From positions 1 through 64,000 of the forward strand of contig JARXAD010000001.1 of the NCBI GenBank assembly GCA_029866025.1: 64,000 nucleotides of DNA, given 5' to 3'. The translations under genes were made by a program, and so were the position numbers. The stretch is from Vampirovibrionales bacterium. Lineage in GTDB: Bacteria > Cyanobacteriota > Vampirovibrionia > Vampirovibrionales > Vampirovibrionaceae. How positions within the stretch are numbered: position 1 is the stretch's first letter; each line of letters begins with the position of its first letter. The notes below the pieces were generated by a model. The model was not told the origin of the DNA. It did not search any database and saw only the letters and a list, made by a program, of their open reading frames with translations. Shown piece after piece: positions 52,188 through 60,474 of the stretch.

Positions 52188-53516
52188 CTAGGCTCGGTAT
52201 GATAATCCTGAGGCCGCAATTTGCTGCTGCATGCCTGCAGCCCACACCGCCGTAACCCATTGTTTGGCGGCGTCTATCTGGTCTTGGATGCCATCATCCA
52301 AGCGGGCGGGCAAAGTTTTAACCACAGAATATAAAGGCGTTAAGCTTTTTTGAGATGCATTTTGGGCCCACTGCAGAGAAAGCTGTTCCCAGTTTTTAAT
52401 GAGCAACTGGGTTAACGAGGCGTTGTCTCCTACCATCACCGGGAAATTGCGAACCCCCGCAATGCTGTCAGCACCCAAGCTGGGAAAGTCGTTTTTGCTA
52501 TCGCCACCGCTTATAATAGCGAGGGGCTTTTGGGGTAATTTTTGCGACACCACATAATGAACCAGTACCGACTTGCTACACCCTTCCGGGCCAATGTGGA
52601 TGGAGGTGTGATCGTCATACGTATTGAGGTAGTGATTGATGGATGGGAAACCCGGTTGCCCATTCACGACTTGTGGGAAGCGTTGTGCCAAGGCTGGCCC
52701 TAAAACGTTATCTAACAACTGAGCTTGGGCCTTAATGCCCTCTTTGTCTTTGATGCCGTCAGAACGCACAAAATCAAAGTACGCCTGATCGGGATGCAAC
52801 TTAATGACCCAATAGGCGGTCTGGTTAGGCTTGGCCGGATCAATTTTTGGCGGAACGGCCGTTTCTCCTGACCGTATGGGCTTAAGAAAAATCGCCTCGT
52901 TGGGATCGTGAGTATACGCAGCTCTTTTGGTGGGGCGAATTTCGGGGGCATACCCCAATATCACGGCACTTCGCGCCACGGTTTGCATGGCGTTTTCTAT
53001 GTGAAAGCCCCCAAAGCGGTTGTACCACGTGGGGTCGGCATCGGTAGGTGTTAGGTTTTTTAGCCACGTTTCCACGGCCTCAGGGCTATCGGCATTGGGG
53101 GCGTTGGGATTGACGGGTCGAATAAACAGCTGTTGACCATCCGACAAGCCCAAATATCGGACAGGGAAATGTTTGATAAGATGTGAAATGGCTTGAACCG
53201 CCCCCAGGCCGCGCCCCGAATTCAACATCAATACCGAAGAGCCCTTGATATTAGGCCGATTGAGGTTGACTTTGTAGCGTTCAAAGGCTTGGGTATCGTA
53301 CACACCTTCGCCCTCGCCCCATGGCACCAAGGTGTTATCAATATCCAACGAGGTGAAAATGGGAGGCTGCCATGTTGGAGTAACTGTGGACGAAGAGACC
53401 CATTGTTGTGATGGGGTGGTCCAAGGCTGTGGTGCATTGAAGACAGCAGAGGGACTTCCGAGCCTGGGCTGGAGGACGTAAGGCGGAGTAATGGTTGGCA
53501 AAACGGTGTTGATCAT
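52188..53516 (-). CDS. HAD-superfamily phosphatase-like protein with Pro-rich N-terminus
   Basis: A 442-residue protein. After a Pro/Thr-rich, low-complexity N-terminal ~60 residues comes SLDIDNTLVPW (HAD motif I, D-x-D-x-T), then LMLNSGR (motif II), EGCSKSVLVHYVV (Lys, motif III) and ISGGDSKNDFPSLG (motif IV, G-D-x-x-N-D). It belongs with Cof/sucrose-phosphatase-like HADs; the large insert between motifs II and III (about 210 residues) is the cap domain. ATG 53516 is the best start but has no clear ribosome binding site. Substrate unknown. Confidence 0.82.
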   Translation of the reverse strand: MINTVLPTITPPYVLQPRLGSPSAVFNAPQPWTTPSQQWVSSSTVTPTWQPPIFTSLDIDNTLVPWGEGEGVYDTQAFERYKVNLNRPNIKGSSVLMLNSGRGLGAVQAISHLIKHFPVRYLGLSDGQQLFIRPVNPNAPNADSPEAVETWLKNLTPTDADPTWYNRFGGFHIENAMQTVARSAVILGYAPEIRPTKRAAYTHDPNEAIFLKPIRSGETAVPPKIDPAKPNQTAYWVIKLHPDQAYFDFVRSDGIKDKEGIKAQAQLLDNVLGPALAQRFPQVVNGQPGFPSINHYLNTYDDHTSIHIGPEGCSKSVLVHYVVSQKLPQKPLAIISGGDSKNDFPSLGADSIAGVRNFPVMVGDNASLTQLLIKNWEQLSLQWAQNASQKSLTPLYSVVKTLPARLDDGIQDQIDAAKQWVTAVWAAGMQQQIAASGLSYRA

Positions 53517-53838
53517 GGGTGTCTTGGGCGACTCATCCAATTATAAAAAGCAAAGCACAAGAATCGTATTAAAAATGGCATACAACGTATACCAAAAAGT
53601 TCAATCGACTCTTCTTTCTCAACAAAAACCATGGCAGGCCTTCAATTGCCTCAAACCACACTGTCATTACCGTGTAATACGATTGCGTAACAATGCTAGT
53701 AGCTTCAGGCAATTCAAGACGCGGCTTCGCGTTTCTTTTACAATGACGCTTCATTTATTAATCCAAGCACTACTTTCTCACTAGGCACTGTACCCTTTTT
53801 CATTCCCCTCCTCTATCATTGATTGGATCTTCTTTTTT
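53517..53838. other. HAD gene to typA interval, with a palindromic segment
   Basis: Bases 53643-53755 carry nested, imperfect inverted repeats: AATTGCCT (53644-53651) with AGGCAATT (53706-53713), TTAC-CGT-GTAA inside, and ACGCG-GCTT-CGCGT (53719-53732) followed by TTCTTTT. Such a compact pattern suggests a dispersed palindromic element or a small-RNA terminator. An open frame of about 70 codons (53575-53784) has no ribosome binding site and I do not call it. Confidence 0.35.
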
Positions 53839-55689
53839 ATGACCACCGCTATCCTTGAGTCCACCCTTGTAGAATCGACCCCCATGACCAACGCCAACGC
53901 CCCTCTCAATCACCGCATCCGCAACATTGCCATTATTGCCCACGTAGACCACGGTAAAACTACGCTGGTTGACAGTATGTTTGGCCAAAGCGGTATTTAC
54001 CGCGATAACGAACTTCGCCCCGAGCGCGCTATGGACAGCAACGAGCTTGAAAAAGAGCGTGGCATCACAATTTTGGCCAAAAACACAGCCATTCCGTACA
54101 CCAACGATAAGGGCGAGTTTAAAATTAACATTCTGGATACCCCCGGCCACGCCGACTTTTCTGGAGAAGTAGAGCGCGTATTAACCATGGTGGATGGTGC
54201 GTTGTTGATTGTGGACGCCGTAGAAGGCCCCATGCCCCAAACCCGTTTTGTGTTGCGCAAAGCCCTGCACCACAAGCTCAAAGTGGTGGTGGTTGTTAAT
54301 AAAGTGGATCGCCCTGCTGCCGATCCAGCCCGTGCTGTGGATCAGGTGGTGGATTTACTCATTGAATTGGGCGCCGATGAAGATCAGCTTGATTTCCCCA
54401 CAGTGTACGCGTGCGGCTTGGCTGGAACGTCCTCTTTGACCATCGATGGTCCTCAAACCGATTTAAAACCCTTGCTAGAAACCATCATCAACGTGGTGCC
54501 AGCCCCTCCGGGTGAGAAAGACAAACCCCTGCAGCTTCAAGTTTCTACTTTAGATTACAATGACTACGTGGGCCGTATTATTGTGGGCCGCATTCAACAA
54601 GGCACCATTAACAAAGGCCAAATGATTGCCTTGGTGCAGCGTGACGGCAAAGTGTCTCAAAACCGCATTACTAAGCTAATGGGCTTTCGGGGCCTTGAGC
54701 GCATTGAAATTGATAGCGCCGAAGCCGGTGACATTGTGGCCGTGGCGGGTATTCCGGAAGTGCAAATTGGCGATACCTTGTGTGACACCGCCAACCCCAT
54801 TGGCTTGCCTCCCATTGATATTGAAGAACCCACCCTTAAAATCACCATGGCGGTTAACAACAGCCCCTTGGCCGGCCGTGAAGGCAAGTTTGTCACCTCT
54901 CGCCAAATTAAAGATCGCTTGGCCAAAGAAATTAAAAGCAACGTGAGTTTGCGCGTGGAAGATGGCGAAAGTGCCGAGCAATTTGTGGTGAGTGGCCGGG
55001 GTGAATTGCACCTTAGCATCCTCATTGAGACCATGCGTCGCGAAGGGTATGAATTCCAAGTGAGCAAGCCGGAAGTATTTTTAAAGCAGGTGAATGGCCA
55101 AACCCACGAACCCTTTGAAGAGTTGCTACTGGATGTACCCGAAGAGAACAACGGCGCTTGCATTGAACGCTTGGCCTTACGCAAAGGTGAATTGCAAAAC
55201 ATGGCCACAGAAAACGGCCGTACCATGCTCACCTTCCGTATTCCTTCGCGTGGGCTACTGGGTTTCCGTAGTGAGTTTATTCGACTTACCCGTGGCCAAG
55301 GTATGATGACGGCCTCCTTTGAAGAGTACGCTCCCTATGCTGGTGATATCGCCACCACTCGCAATGGTGTACTGATTGCCCATGAAGCGGGCGATACCAC
55401 TGCCTATGCCCTTAAGGGTCTGGAAGATCGTGGTCAGTTTTTTGTGGGGCCTCGTGTGGCCGTATATAAAGGCATGATCGTGGGCGAATACAACCGTCAA
55501 CAAGATTTGACCATTAATGTGGTGCGTACCAAAAAACTCACCAACATGCGTAGCGCGGGTGCCGAAGTATTGGATACCTTAGCCGTCCCCGTCAATGTGA
55601 CCCTTGAATTTGGTTTGGACTTTATTGGGACCGGTGAGTGGATGGAAGTGACTCCCAAGAACATTCGTCTCCGCAAAATGAACGCCTAA
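53839..55689 (+). CDS. typA: GTP-binding protein TypA/BipA
   Basis: A 616-residue translational GTPase related to EF-G that acts on the ribosome under stress and in 50S assembly. G1 AHVDHGKTT (about 34-42), switch region MDSNELEKERGITI, G3 DTPGHADFSGEV, G4 NKVDRP, then domains II, III, V and the C-terminal RKRKMNA-like tail (here RLRKMNA). Start at ATG 53839 or at ATG 53884; the N-terminal 24 residues are not conserved in the family. The stop codon lies in the loop of its own terminator. Confidence 0.96.
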   Translation: MTTAILESTLVESTPMTNANAPLNHRIRNIAIIAHVDHGKTTLVDSMFGQSGIYRDNELRPERAMDSNELEKERGITILAKNTAIPYTNDKGEFKINILDTPGHADFSGEVERVLTMVDGALLIVDAVEGPMPQTRFVLRKALHHKLKVVVVVNKVDRPAADPARAVDQVVDLLIELGADEDQLDFPTVYACGLAGTSSLTIDGPQTDLKPLLETIINVVPAPPGEKDKPLQLQVSTLDYNDYVGRIIVGRIQQGTINKGQMIALVQRDGKVSQNRITKLMGFRGLERIEIDSAEAGDIVAVAGIPEVQIGDTLCDTANPIGLPPIDIEEPTLKITMAVNNSPLAGREGKFVTSRQIKDRLAKEIKSNVSLRVEDGESAEQFVVSGRGELHLSILIETMRREGYEFQVSKPEVFLKQVNGQTHEPFEELLLDVPEENNGACIERLALRKGELQNMATENGRTMLTFRIPSRGLLGFRSEFIRLTRGQGMMTASFEEYAPYAGDIATTRNGVLIAHEAGDTTAYALKGLEDRGQFFVGPRVAVYKGMIVGEYNRQQDLTINVVRTKKLTNMRSAGAEVLDTLAVPVNVTLEFGLDFIGTGEWMEVTPKNIRLRKMNA

Positions 55690-55700
55690 GGCGTTTTTTA
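55681..55700 (+). terminator. Terminator of typA spanning the stop codon
   Basis: AACGCC-TAA-GGCGTT then TTTTATA. The TAA stop codon is the hairpin loop. Confidence 0.7.
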
Positions 55701-55757
55701 TACTCACATTCTGGAGGTTACTCTAAAATGTGATAGCTACAAAGGTCTTTTTCAAAC

Positions 55758-55800
55758 AAAAATCGCCCCTCTGTTTTTAAAGCAGGGAGGCGATTTTTAA
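55758..55800. terminator. Bidirectional terminator
   Basis: AAAAATCGCC and CTCTG pair with CAGGGAG and GGCGATTTTT around a TTTTTAAAG loop. Long A and T flanks make it bidirectional, serving typA and the convergent glycine-zipper gene. Confidence 0.85.
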
Positions 55801-55819
55801 TGACTGCGTTAGTGTCGCA

Positions 55820-56227
55820 TTAGGGATTATTGGAATCTTTACGAAACCAACCCCACAGAGCGCCGGTACCGGCACCAATACCGGCACCTTTTAAGCTGTT
55901 TTTACCCAGTGCCGCCGATGTTCCGGCACCAATGGCAGCTCCCTTTAAGGTGTCTTTTACCACAGGGCGGCTATTCAACGTTCTACTATTATTAATTAGC
56001 CCTGTCCCTGCACCGCTTAAGGCTCCATAGCCAGCGCCTCTTACCGCAGAGCCTTCTTTAGACACGCCGCCTAAAATAGCACCCGCGCCTGCACCAATGG
56101 CGGCATTCCGCAGTACGTTTTTGGTGGCCGGCTCCACCGCATACGAAGAAGCCATAATCGATACGGCTACCATGCTTAACACTATAGCAACACATACTTT
56201 TTGCTGAAATCTGGGTTGCTTGGTCAT
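55820..56227 (-). CDS. Secreted glycine-zipper protein
   Basis: A 135-residue exported protein: signal peptide (VCVAIVLSMVAVSIMASSYA), then two glycine-zipper units that look duplicated: KNVLRNAAIGAGAGAILGG and KDTLKGAAIGAGTSAALG. Each ends with another G-A-G-x-G-A-x-x-G-x-G-x-G-x stretch. GGAGGAAC precedes ATG 56227. Glycine-zipper proteins of this sort insert in membranes or form outer-membrane oligomers; the role is unknown. Confidence 0.8.
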   Translation of the reverse strand: MTKQPRFQQKVCVAIVLSMVAVSIMASSYAVEPATKNVLRNAAIGAGAGAILGGVSKEGSAVRGAGYGALSGAGTGLINNSRTLNSRPVVKDTLKGAAIGAGTSAALGKNSLKGAGIGAGTGALWGWFRKDSNNP

Positions 56228-56319
56228 AAATAGTTCCTCCAAAAAATTATCCAACACAATTGAGACAGTGTTAACGACGTTTACGGTCCACATCTGTTCC
56301 ATAAAACAATTAAAAACAA

Positions 56320-56361
56320 AAGTCCCCCAGAAGCTTTGAAAACATTCTGGAGGACTTTTTT
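56320..56361. terminator. Terminator of the HEAT-repeat gene
   Basis: AAGTCC-CCCAGAA (56320-56332) pairs with TTCTGG-AGGACTT (56345-56357), then TTTTT; A-rich on the other flank. It follows the minus-strand HEAT-repeat gene. Confidence 0.85.
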
Positions 56362-56380
56362 ACAGTGCAACAAAGGTTAG

Positions 56381-57433
56381 CTACTTTTTGGCAGGTTGGG
56401 CCGATTTTTTGACTGGCGTGGTGGCACCGGGTAAGCCCTTCCAGTTAGCAGCCATAATTAGCTTGTAGGCTTTTAAAGCCGTGTCTTCAATTTCGCCCAG
56501 CTCATCGGCATCCATAATCAACTGACGGAGAGGCAGCAAAGCACGGGCATCTTTAAACACACCCAGGGCGGCAGCAGAACCGGCACGCACCAAGTCATTT
56601 TCTTCTTTGTTTAGCATCACTTCAATGAGGGCTTCCGTAGCACTGGCATCGGCCAATTTACCCAACGATTGAACGGCATAGATACGAACGTTGACCCAAT
56701 CATCGGTGAGCATATCTACCAAGGGCTGAACGGCGGTAGCATCACCCAGTTCACCCAAAGCACGGGTAGCATCACAGCGTACGTTCACACGCTCGTGTTT
56801 TAGGCTAGTAATAAGCGGGCGCACAGCAATGGGGCCTATTTCCACCAAGGCATCGGCTGCAGTCATGCATACTTGGCTGTTGGTGTCGCTGAGAGCTTCT
56901 ACCAAAGGCATGACCACTTCTTCACCACCCAAACGGCCTAATGCACGGGCAGCGCGGACGCGAACATCCACGTTACGATCTTCTCGGAGGGACTCAATCA
57001 GCGGCTCGGTGGCACGAATATCACCTAACTCACCCAAGGCGCGGGCAGCGTACAAACGTACAGAGCCATTAGCGTCAAATTTCAACACATCAATGAGAGG
57101 TTCAACGGCTTCCATGTTACCCATCTCACCCAGCACTCGGGCCGCGTTGTAGCGCACTTTTTCCGAGTTGCCGGCCTTGAGATCTCCCAGAAGTTGTTCA
57201 AAGGTTTTGGTTTTTTTCTCTTTTTTAATGGGAAGTCGCGATTCATCTTTGGCTTCCATCACATCGGCTACCAATTCTTCCATCATCACGCTATCCATCA
57301 TAGAGACTTCCATTTCCATAGCGACTTCAACAGGAGACTCCACAACCGTTTTAGCATTTTTGCTAGTGGCTTTGATGCTGGGCTTTGTTTTTAAGTCGGC
57401 TTTGGAGGTTTTTGAGGGGGTTGCAGTGGTCAC
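56381..57433 (-). CDS. HEAT/PBS-lyase-type repeat protein
   Basis: A 350-residue protein. A ~75-residue Met/Lys/Glu-rich N-terminus leads to about seven 31-residue HEAT-like repeats (about 80-325), each of the V-R-x-x-A-x-x-A-L-G-x-L-G form, for example VRLYAARALGELGDIRATEPL. Such repeats occur in phycobilin lyases and in many cyanobacterial scaffold proteins; the lyase function is not implied here. GTG 57433 follows AAGGAG by about 11 bases. C-terminus is Lys/Pro-rich. Role unknown, probably a scaffold. Confidence 0.88.
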   Translation of the reverse strand: MTTATPSKTSKADLKTKPSIKATSKNAKTVVESPVEVAMEMEVSMMDSVMMEELVADVMEAKDESRLPIKKEKKTKTFEQLLGDLKAGNSEKVRYNAARVLGEMGNMEAVEPLIDVLKFDANGSVRLYAARALGELGDIRATEPLIESLREDRNVDVRVRAARALGRLGGEEVVMPLVEALSDTNSQVCMTAADALVEIGPIAVRPLITSLKHERVNVRCDATRALGELGDATAVQPLVDMLTDDWVNVRIYAVQSLGKLADASATEALIEVMLNKEENDLVRAGSAAALGVFKDARALLPLRQLIMDADELGEIEDTALKAYKLIMAANWKGLPGATTPVKKSAQPAKK

Positions 57434-57503
57434 GAGGGGTGTTTCTCCTTAGAAGTGGGGGATAACAAGATACAAAGTAATGGGAGGAAAAGAAGGGAGA
57501 GGG

Positions 57504-57752
57504 TTAGGAGCCATCGTTCTGGCTAATCAGGGAGATGGGCTGATAGCACAGACGAGGGTTAGTCCATGTGTTTGCCAGCAGCAACAAAGTGCTAGCAGAA
57601 GCGACGCCAAGTCCAATGCAGGACCAAAACAAATTCATCATGTTGCCTATGAAATCTCTTCTCAGGGGTGTTGTGTTAAAAGCCAGCCTAGGGTTTTTAA
57701 CAGGGGATGTTGTAATCTCTTCTACAGAATCAGTGGGTTCATTCTCGCTCAT
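57504..57752 (-). CDS. Small single-span membrane protein
   Basis: An 82-residue protein starting at ATG 57752 (MSENEPTDS...), with an acidic N-terminus, a basic segment (TTPLRRDFIG) and one membrane segment (NLFWSCIGLGVASASTLLLL). It is 70 bases upstream of the HEAT-repeat gene on the same strand. No ribosome binding site is clear and the open frame extends further upstream to 57896, so start and reality are uncertain. No family recognised. Confidence 0.5.
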   Translation of the reverse strand: MSENEPTDSVEEITTSPVKNPRLAFNTTPLRRDFIGNMMNLFWSCIGLGVASASTLLLLANTWTNPRLCYQPISLISQNDGS

Positions 57753-58178
57753 CGGTTGCGCCGATAATGGGGTGCGGAATGAACACAGTGGCATAAACGT
57801 AAAATCCCATGGTTTTGTTGCTAGCAAAGCAACGAGTTGTAACCAAATTGATACGAAGACAAGTCGAGCACCCACAACCAAGTTTCCTACAGGCAAACGT
57901 GAGGCTCGTTACGTTTGTTAGAGACCTCCTTCGCTTGGAAGGAAGACTATGAAGGCTCGCATCGATGGGGCATTGCCGTGCAACACAGGGCGAGGAGCCG
58001 GAAAACCGCATTTCTAAGTCAATCCAAAGAAGTGATTGACTTGGAGAAGTTTTATTATATAGATTTTTTGAATCTTGCCCAGAGGGGCCTCCTACCATGA
58101 GTTAGGAGGAGCGGTGTAGACGACGCCGGGTAGTGTTAAATGGACGCTTTTACATGCTGTAACAGTTGTTACATTTCG
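57753..58178. other. Interval upstream of aroC
   Basis: No gene is convincing except a possible extension of the small membrane protein to 57896. A hairpin CCTCCTA (58088-58094) with TAGGAGG (58103-58109) lies in the aroC-proximal part. Nothing else recognised. Confidence 0.3.
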
Positions 58179-58207
58179 TTACAATAGCAGTCCAAACGCG
58201 CTACAAT
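58179..58207 (+). promoter_or_regulatory. aroC: Promoter of aroC
   Basis: TTACAA (58179-58184), 17-base spacer, TACAAT (58202-58207), about 40 bases before ATG 58248. Close to the sigma-70 consensus with optimal spacing. Confidence 0.6.
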
Positions 58208-58247
58208 AAAGACACCTTCATTTTTGAATCAACAGATTGGACTTTCC

Positions 58248-59426
58248 ATGCGCTTTTTAACGGCGGGTGAATCTCACGGCCCCCAACTCACCATTATTGT
58301 GGATGATGTGCCTGCAGGCATTCCTATTTCTATAGAGGCAATGAATCATCAGTTGGCTCGTCGTCAGCAAGGGTATGGGCGTGGGGGGCGCATGACCATT
58401 GAAACCGACCGCGCCCAGGTCAAAGCGGGCATTCGTTTTGGAAAAACAACAGGGGCACCCATTGCTCTGGTAATTGAAAACAGAGACTACAGCAAGTGGG
58501 TAGAGGTAATGGCTGTAGAAGGCGACCCCACCACGGAAGCCTTGGAAAAGCGCTTTAGTCGACCTCGTCCTGGCCATGCGGATTTGGCAGCATTTTACAA
58601 GTATGGCCTTACGGATTTGCGGGATGCCTTGGAGCGTGCCAGTGCTCGCGAAACGGCGGCACGTGTGGCTGCTGGAGCCATTGCTCGCCAATTGTTAGAA
58701 GCCTTTGGCATTGGTATCACTAGCCATGTGGTGCAACTGGGGGCAATACGTGTGGATGAAAGTCTTATTCCCACCAGCGTTAAGGCTATTGAAACCATTG
58801 CTGAAGCCAACGATTGCCGTACCACGGGGAACGATGCCATTGTGGCCGCCATGCATATTGCTGTGGATGAGGCCCGCATGGCTGGTACCACCTTGGGTGG
58901 TGAAATAGAAGTGGTGGTGGATGGTCTACCCCCCGGTTTGGGTAGTTATGCCCAGTGGGATAGAAAGTTAGATGGTCAGCTGGCGCAAGCGGTCATGAGC
59001 ATTCAGGCAGTGAAAAGTGTTTCCATTGGCGCAGGGGCGGAAGGTGCTTCGCGCGACGGAGCGAATTTTCATGACGCCATTGTACCTGTCGAACGGGGCT
59101 TGCAGCGCCCCACCAACCGTGCCGGTGGATTGGAAGCGGGTGTAACCAATGGTCAGCCGCTCGTGATTCGAGTAATCATGAAGCCCATTGCCACCCTGCG
59201 GGTGCCCTTGGATAGTGTGAACTTAGATACAGGTAAAGCGGAAGCCGCACACTTTGAGCGCAGCGATGTGACGGCAGTGCCCGCCTGTGGTGTAGTAGCC
59301 GAAGCGATGGTGGCCTTGGTATTGGCCCGTGCTGTAATGGACAAATTTGGTCACGACTGCCTAAGCGACATGCTAAAAGCAAAGAAAGCTTACGAAGAGC
59401 GATTGGTACCTGCTCCCATCTTGTAA
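58248..59426 (+). CDS. aroC: Chorismate synthase
   Basis: A 392-residue FMN-dependent enzyme that makes chorismate from EPSP, the last step of the shikimate pathway. Motifs: MRFLTAGESHGPQL at the N-terminus, RRQQGYGRGGRM, SRPRPGHADLAAFYKYG and RASARETAARVAAGAIA, and the C-terminal HFERSDVTAVPACGVVAEAMVALVLA. Length is normal for the family. ATG 58248 is confirmed by the conserved N-terminus. The 3' 150 bases are copied at 60238-60385. Confidence 0.97.
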   Translation: MRFLTAGESHGPQLTIIVDDVPAGIPISIEAMNHQLARRQQGYGRGGRMTIETDRAQVKAGIRFGKTTGAPIALVIENRDYSKWVEVMAVEGDPTTEALEKRFSRPRPGHADLAAFYKYGLTDLRDALERASARETAARVAAGAIARQLLEAFGIGITSHVVQLGAIRVDESLIPTSVKAIETIAEANDCRTTGNDAIVAAMHIAVDEARMAGTTLGGEIEVVVDGLPPGLGSYAQWDRKLDGQLAQAVMSIQAVKSVSIGAGAEGASRDGANFHDAIVPVERGLQRPTNRAGGLEAGVTNGQPLVIRVIMKPIATLRVPLDSVNLDTGKAEAAHFERSDVTAVPACGVVAEAMVALVLARAVMDKFGHDCLSDMLKAKKAYEERLVPAPIL

Positions 59427-59493
59427 TGACTTTCCTTGCTTTTTACAAAATCCATTTTATCCACTAAAAAATCCGCTATATGGCAAATAAAAA

Positions 59494-59530
59494 CCCGCCA
59501 GGGAAGGAATAGGCTGGCGGGGATAGAGAA
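59494..59530 (-). terminator. Terminator of HPE protein 1
   Basis: CCCGCCAG (59494-59501) pairs with CTGGCGGG (59514-59521). On the minus strand GGCGGG is followed by TTTTTATTT, so it terminates the minus-strand gene 59569-60078. The duplicate is at 60412-60440. Confidence 0.8.
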
Positions 59531-59568
59531 GGGATAGAGATGAGGGTTTAAATTGTTATGAAAAACAA

Positions 59569-60078
59569 TTAACGAACCGAGGTGGAGCTATTTACTTCCA
59601 CGCCAAGACCGTTTTTTCTGTTCTCTTGGCGTTCTGTACGACGCTCTTTGCGGTATTCCTGCATGTCTTGGCGAACGGCTTGGCGTTCTTCGGGGTGATT
59701 TTTTAGCCATTGCTCACGCTGGACTTTACGCTCTTCTTGAGGGAGGTTTTTCCATGTTTCACGCTGAGTAGAAAACTCTGGGTGTTTTTTGCTGAATTCT
59801 TCTTTGCGTAGTTGCATCGCAGAAGCCTGTTCAGGGTGTTTGGTAGCCCACTCCGCTTTATGAGCGGCGCGTTCTTCGGGCGTCATGGCCTGCATTTTAG
59901 CGTGATGCTCTTTCATTTTTTCCGCGCGCTGTGGGTGATTATTGGCCCATTGTTGACGTCGCGTAACGTTGGCAGAGGTCGCTGTGGTTGACGATACTTC
60001 AGCAAAAGAAGAGGCGGCCATTACCGTACCTGATAATAGTACTGCAGCGAGACTTAAGGATAATAAGGTTTTTTTCAT
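59569..60078 (-). CDS. Secreted HPE-motif protein 1
   Basis: A 169-residue exported, highly charged, helical protein. ATG 60078 is 9 bases after GGAGA; signal peptide LLSLSLAAVLLSGTVMAASSFA. The mature part repeats a W-x(3)-H-P-E-like motif: QWANNHPQ, EWATKHPEQ, KKHPEFSTQRETWKNLP and QWLKNHPEERQ, each followed by helical charged residues. Possibly a periplasmic chaperone-like or metal-stress protein (Spy/CpxP-like in character), which is a guess. It is paralogous to the C-terminal half of the gene at 60475-61188. Confidence 0.8.
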   Translation of the reverse strand: MKKTLLSLSLAAVLLSGTVMAASSFAEVSSTTATSANVTRRQQWANNHPQRAEKMKEHHAKMQAMTPEERAAHKAEWATKHPEQASAMQLRKEEFSKKHPEFSTQRETWKNLPQEERKVQREQWLKNHPEERQAVRQDMQEYRKERRTERQENRKNGLGVEVNSSTSVR

Positions 60079-60237
60079 TCGAAACATTCTCCAAAAAACG
60101 TTGGTGGAAACAGAAAAATAAGCGACTTTCTTATTGAGGCGTCACTTCAGCCACGTCCCAGACAATTCTTAAAGAAGCAATGTCACTGGAAAAGTTCCCA
60201 ACTTCTTTTTTAAATTGCTGCTAACCATTAATCGTAA

Positions 60238-60385
60238 TGATGGCAGTGCCAGTTTTGGTGTGGCGGCTGATGCCATGGAGGCCTTGGTATTGGCCCGTGC
60301 CGTAATGGAAAAATTGGGTCACGGCTGCTTGGAGATATGCTAAAAGCAAAAAATGTATGAAGAAAGGCTGGCTCCTGCCCCTTAA
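60238..60385 (+). pseudogene. aroC: Broken duplicate of the aroC 3' end
   Basis: Clear match to 59269-59426. It encodes in pieces FGVAADAMEALVLARAVMEKLG, DMLKAK and YEERLAPAP, corresponding to CGVVAEAMVALVLARAVMDKFG, DMLKAK and YEERLVPAP in AroC. At least two frame changes and premature stops interrupt it, and no upstream part of aroC is present. It cannot make a functional protein. Confidence 0.9.
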
Positions 60386-60411
60386 AAAAGCCGCTATGTG
60401 CTTAATAAAAA

Positions 60412-60446
60412 CCCGCCAGAGGACAGAGTCGGCTGGCGGGAATAAA
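60412..60446 (-). terminator. Terminator of HPE protein 2
   Basis: CCCGCCAG (60412-60419) with CTGGCGGG (60433-60440), a copy of the terminator at 59494-59521. The minus-strand flank is TTTTTATTAAG. Confidence 0.8.
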
Positions 60447-60474
60447 AAGGGATAGAGATTAGGAAAGGAAAAAA

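Noticed and set aside
52188-53516. Trehalose- or sucrose-phosphate phosphatase assignment for the HAD protein
   Set aside because: HAD motifs are clear, but the cap and substrate residues cannot be matched to one enzyme, so I left it general.
56381-57433. Phycocyanobilin lyase assignment for the HEAT-repeat protein
   Set aside because: The repeats are of that type but no phycobiliprotein gene or lyase active-site feature is present.
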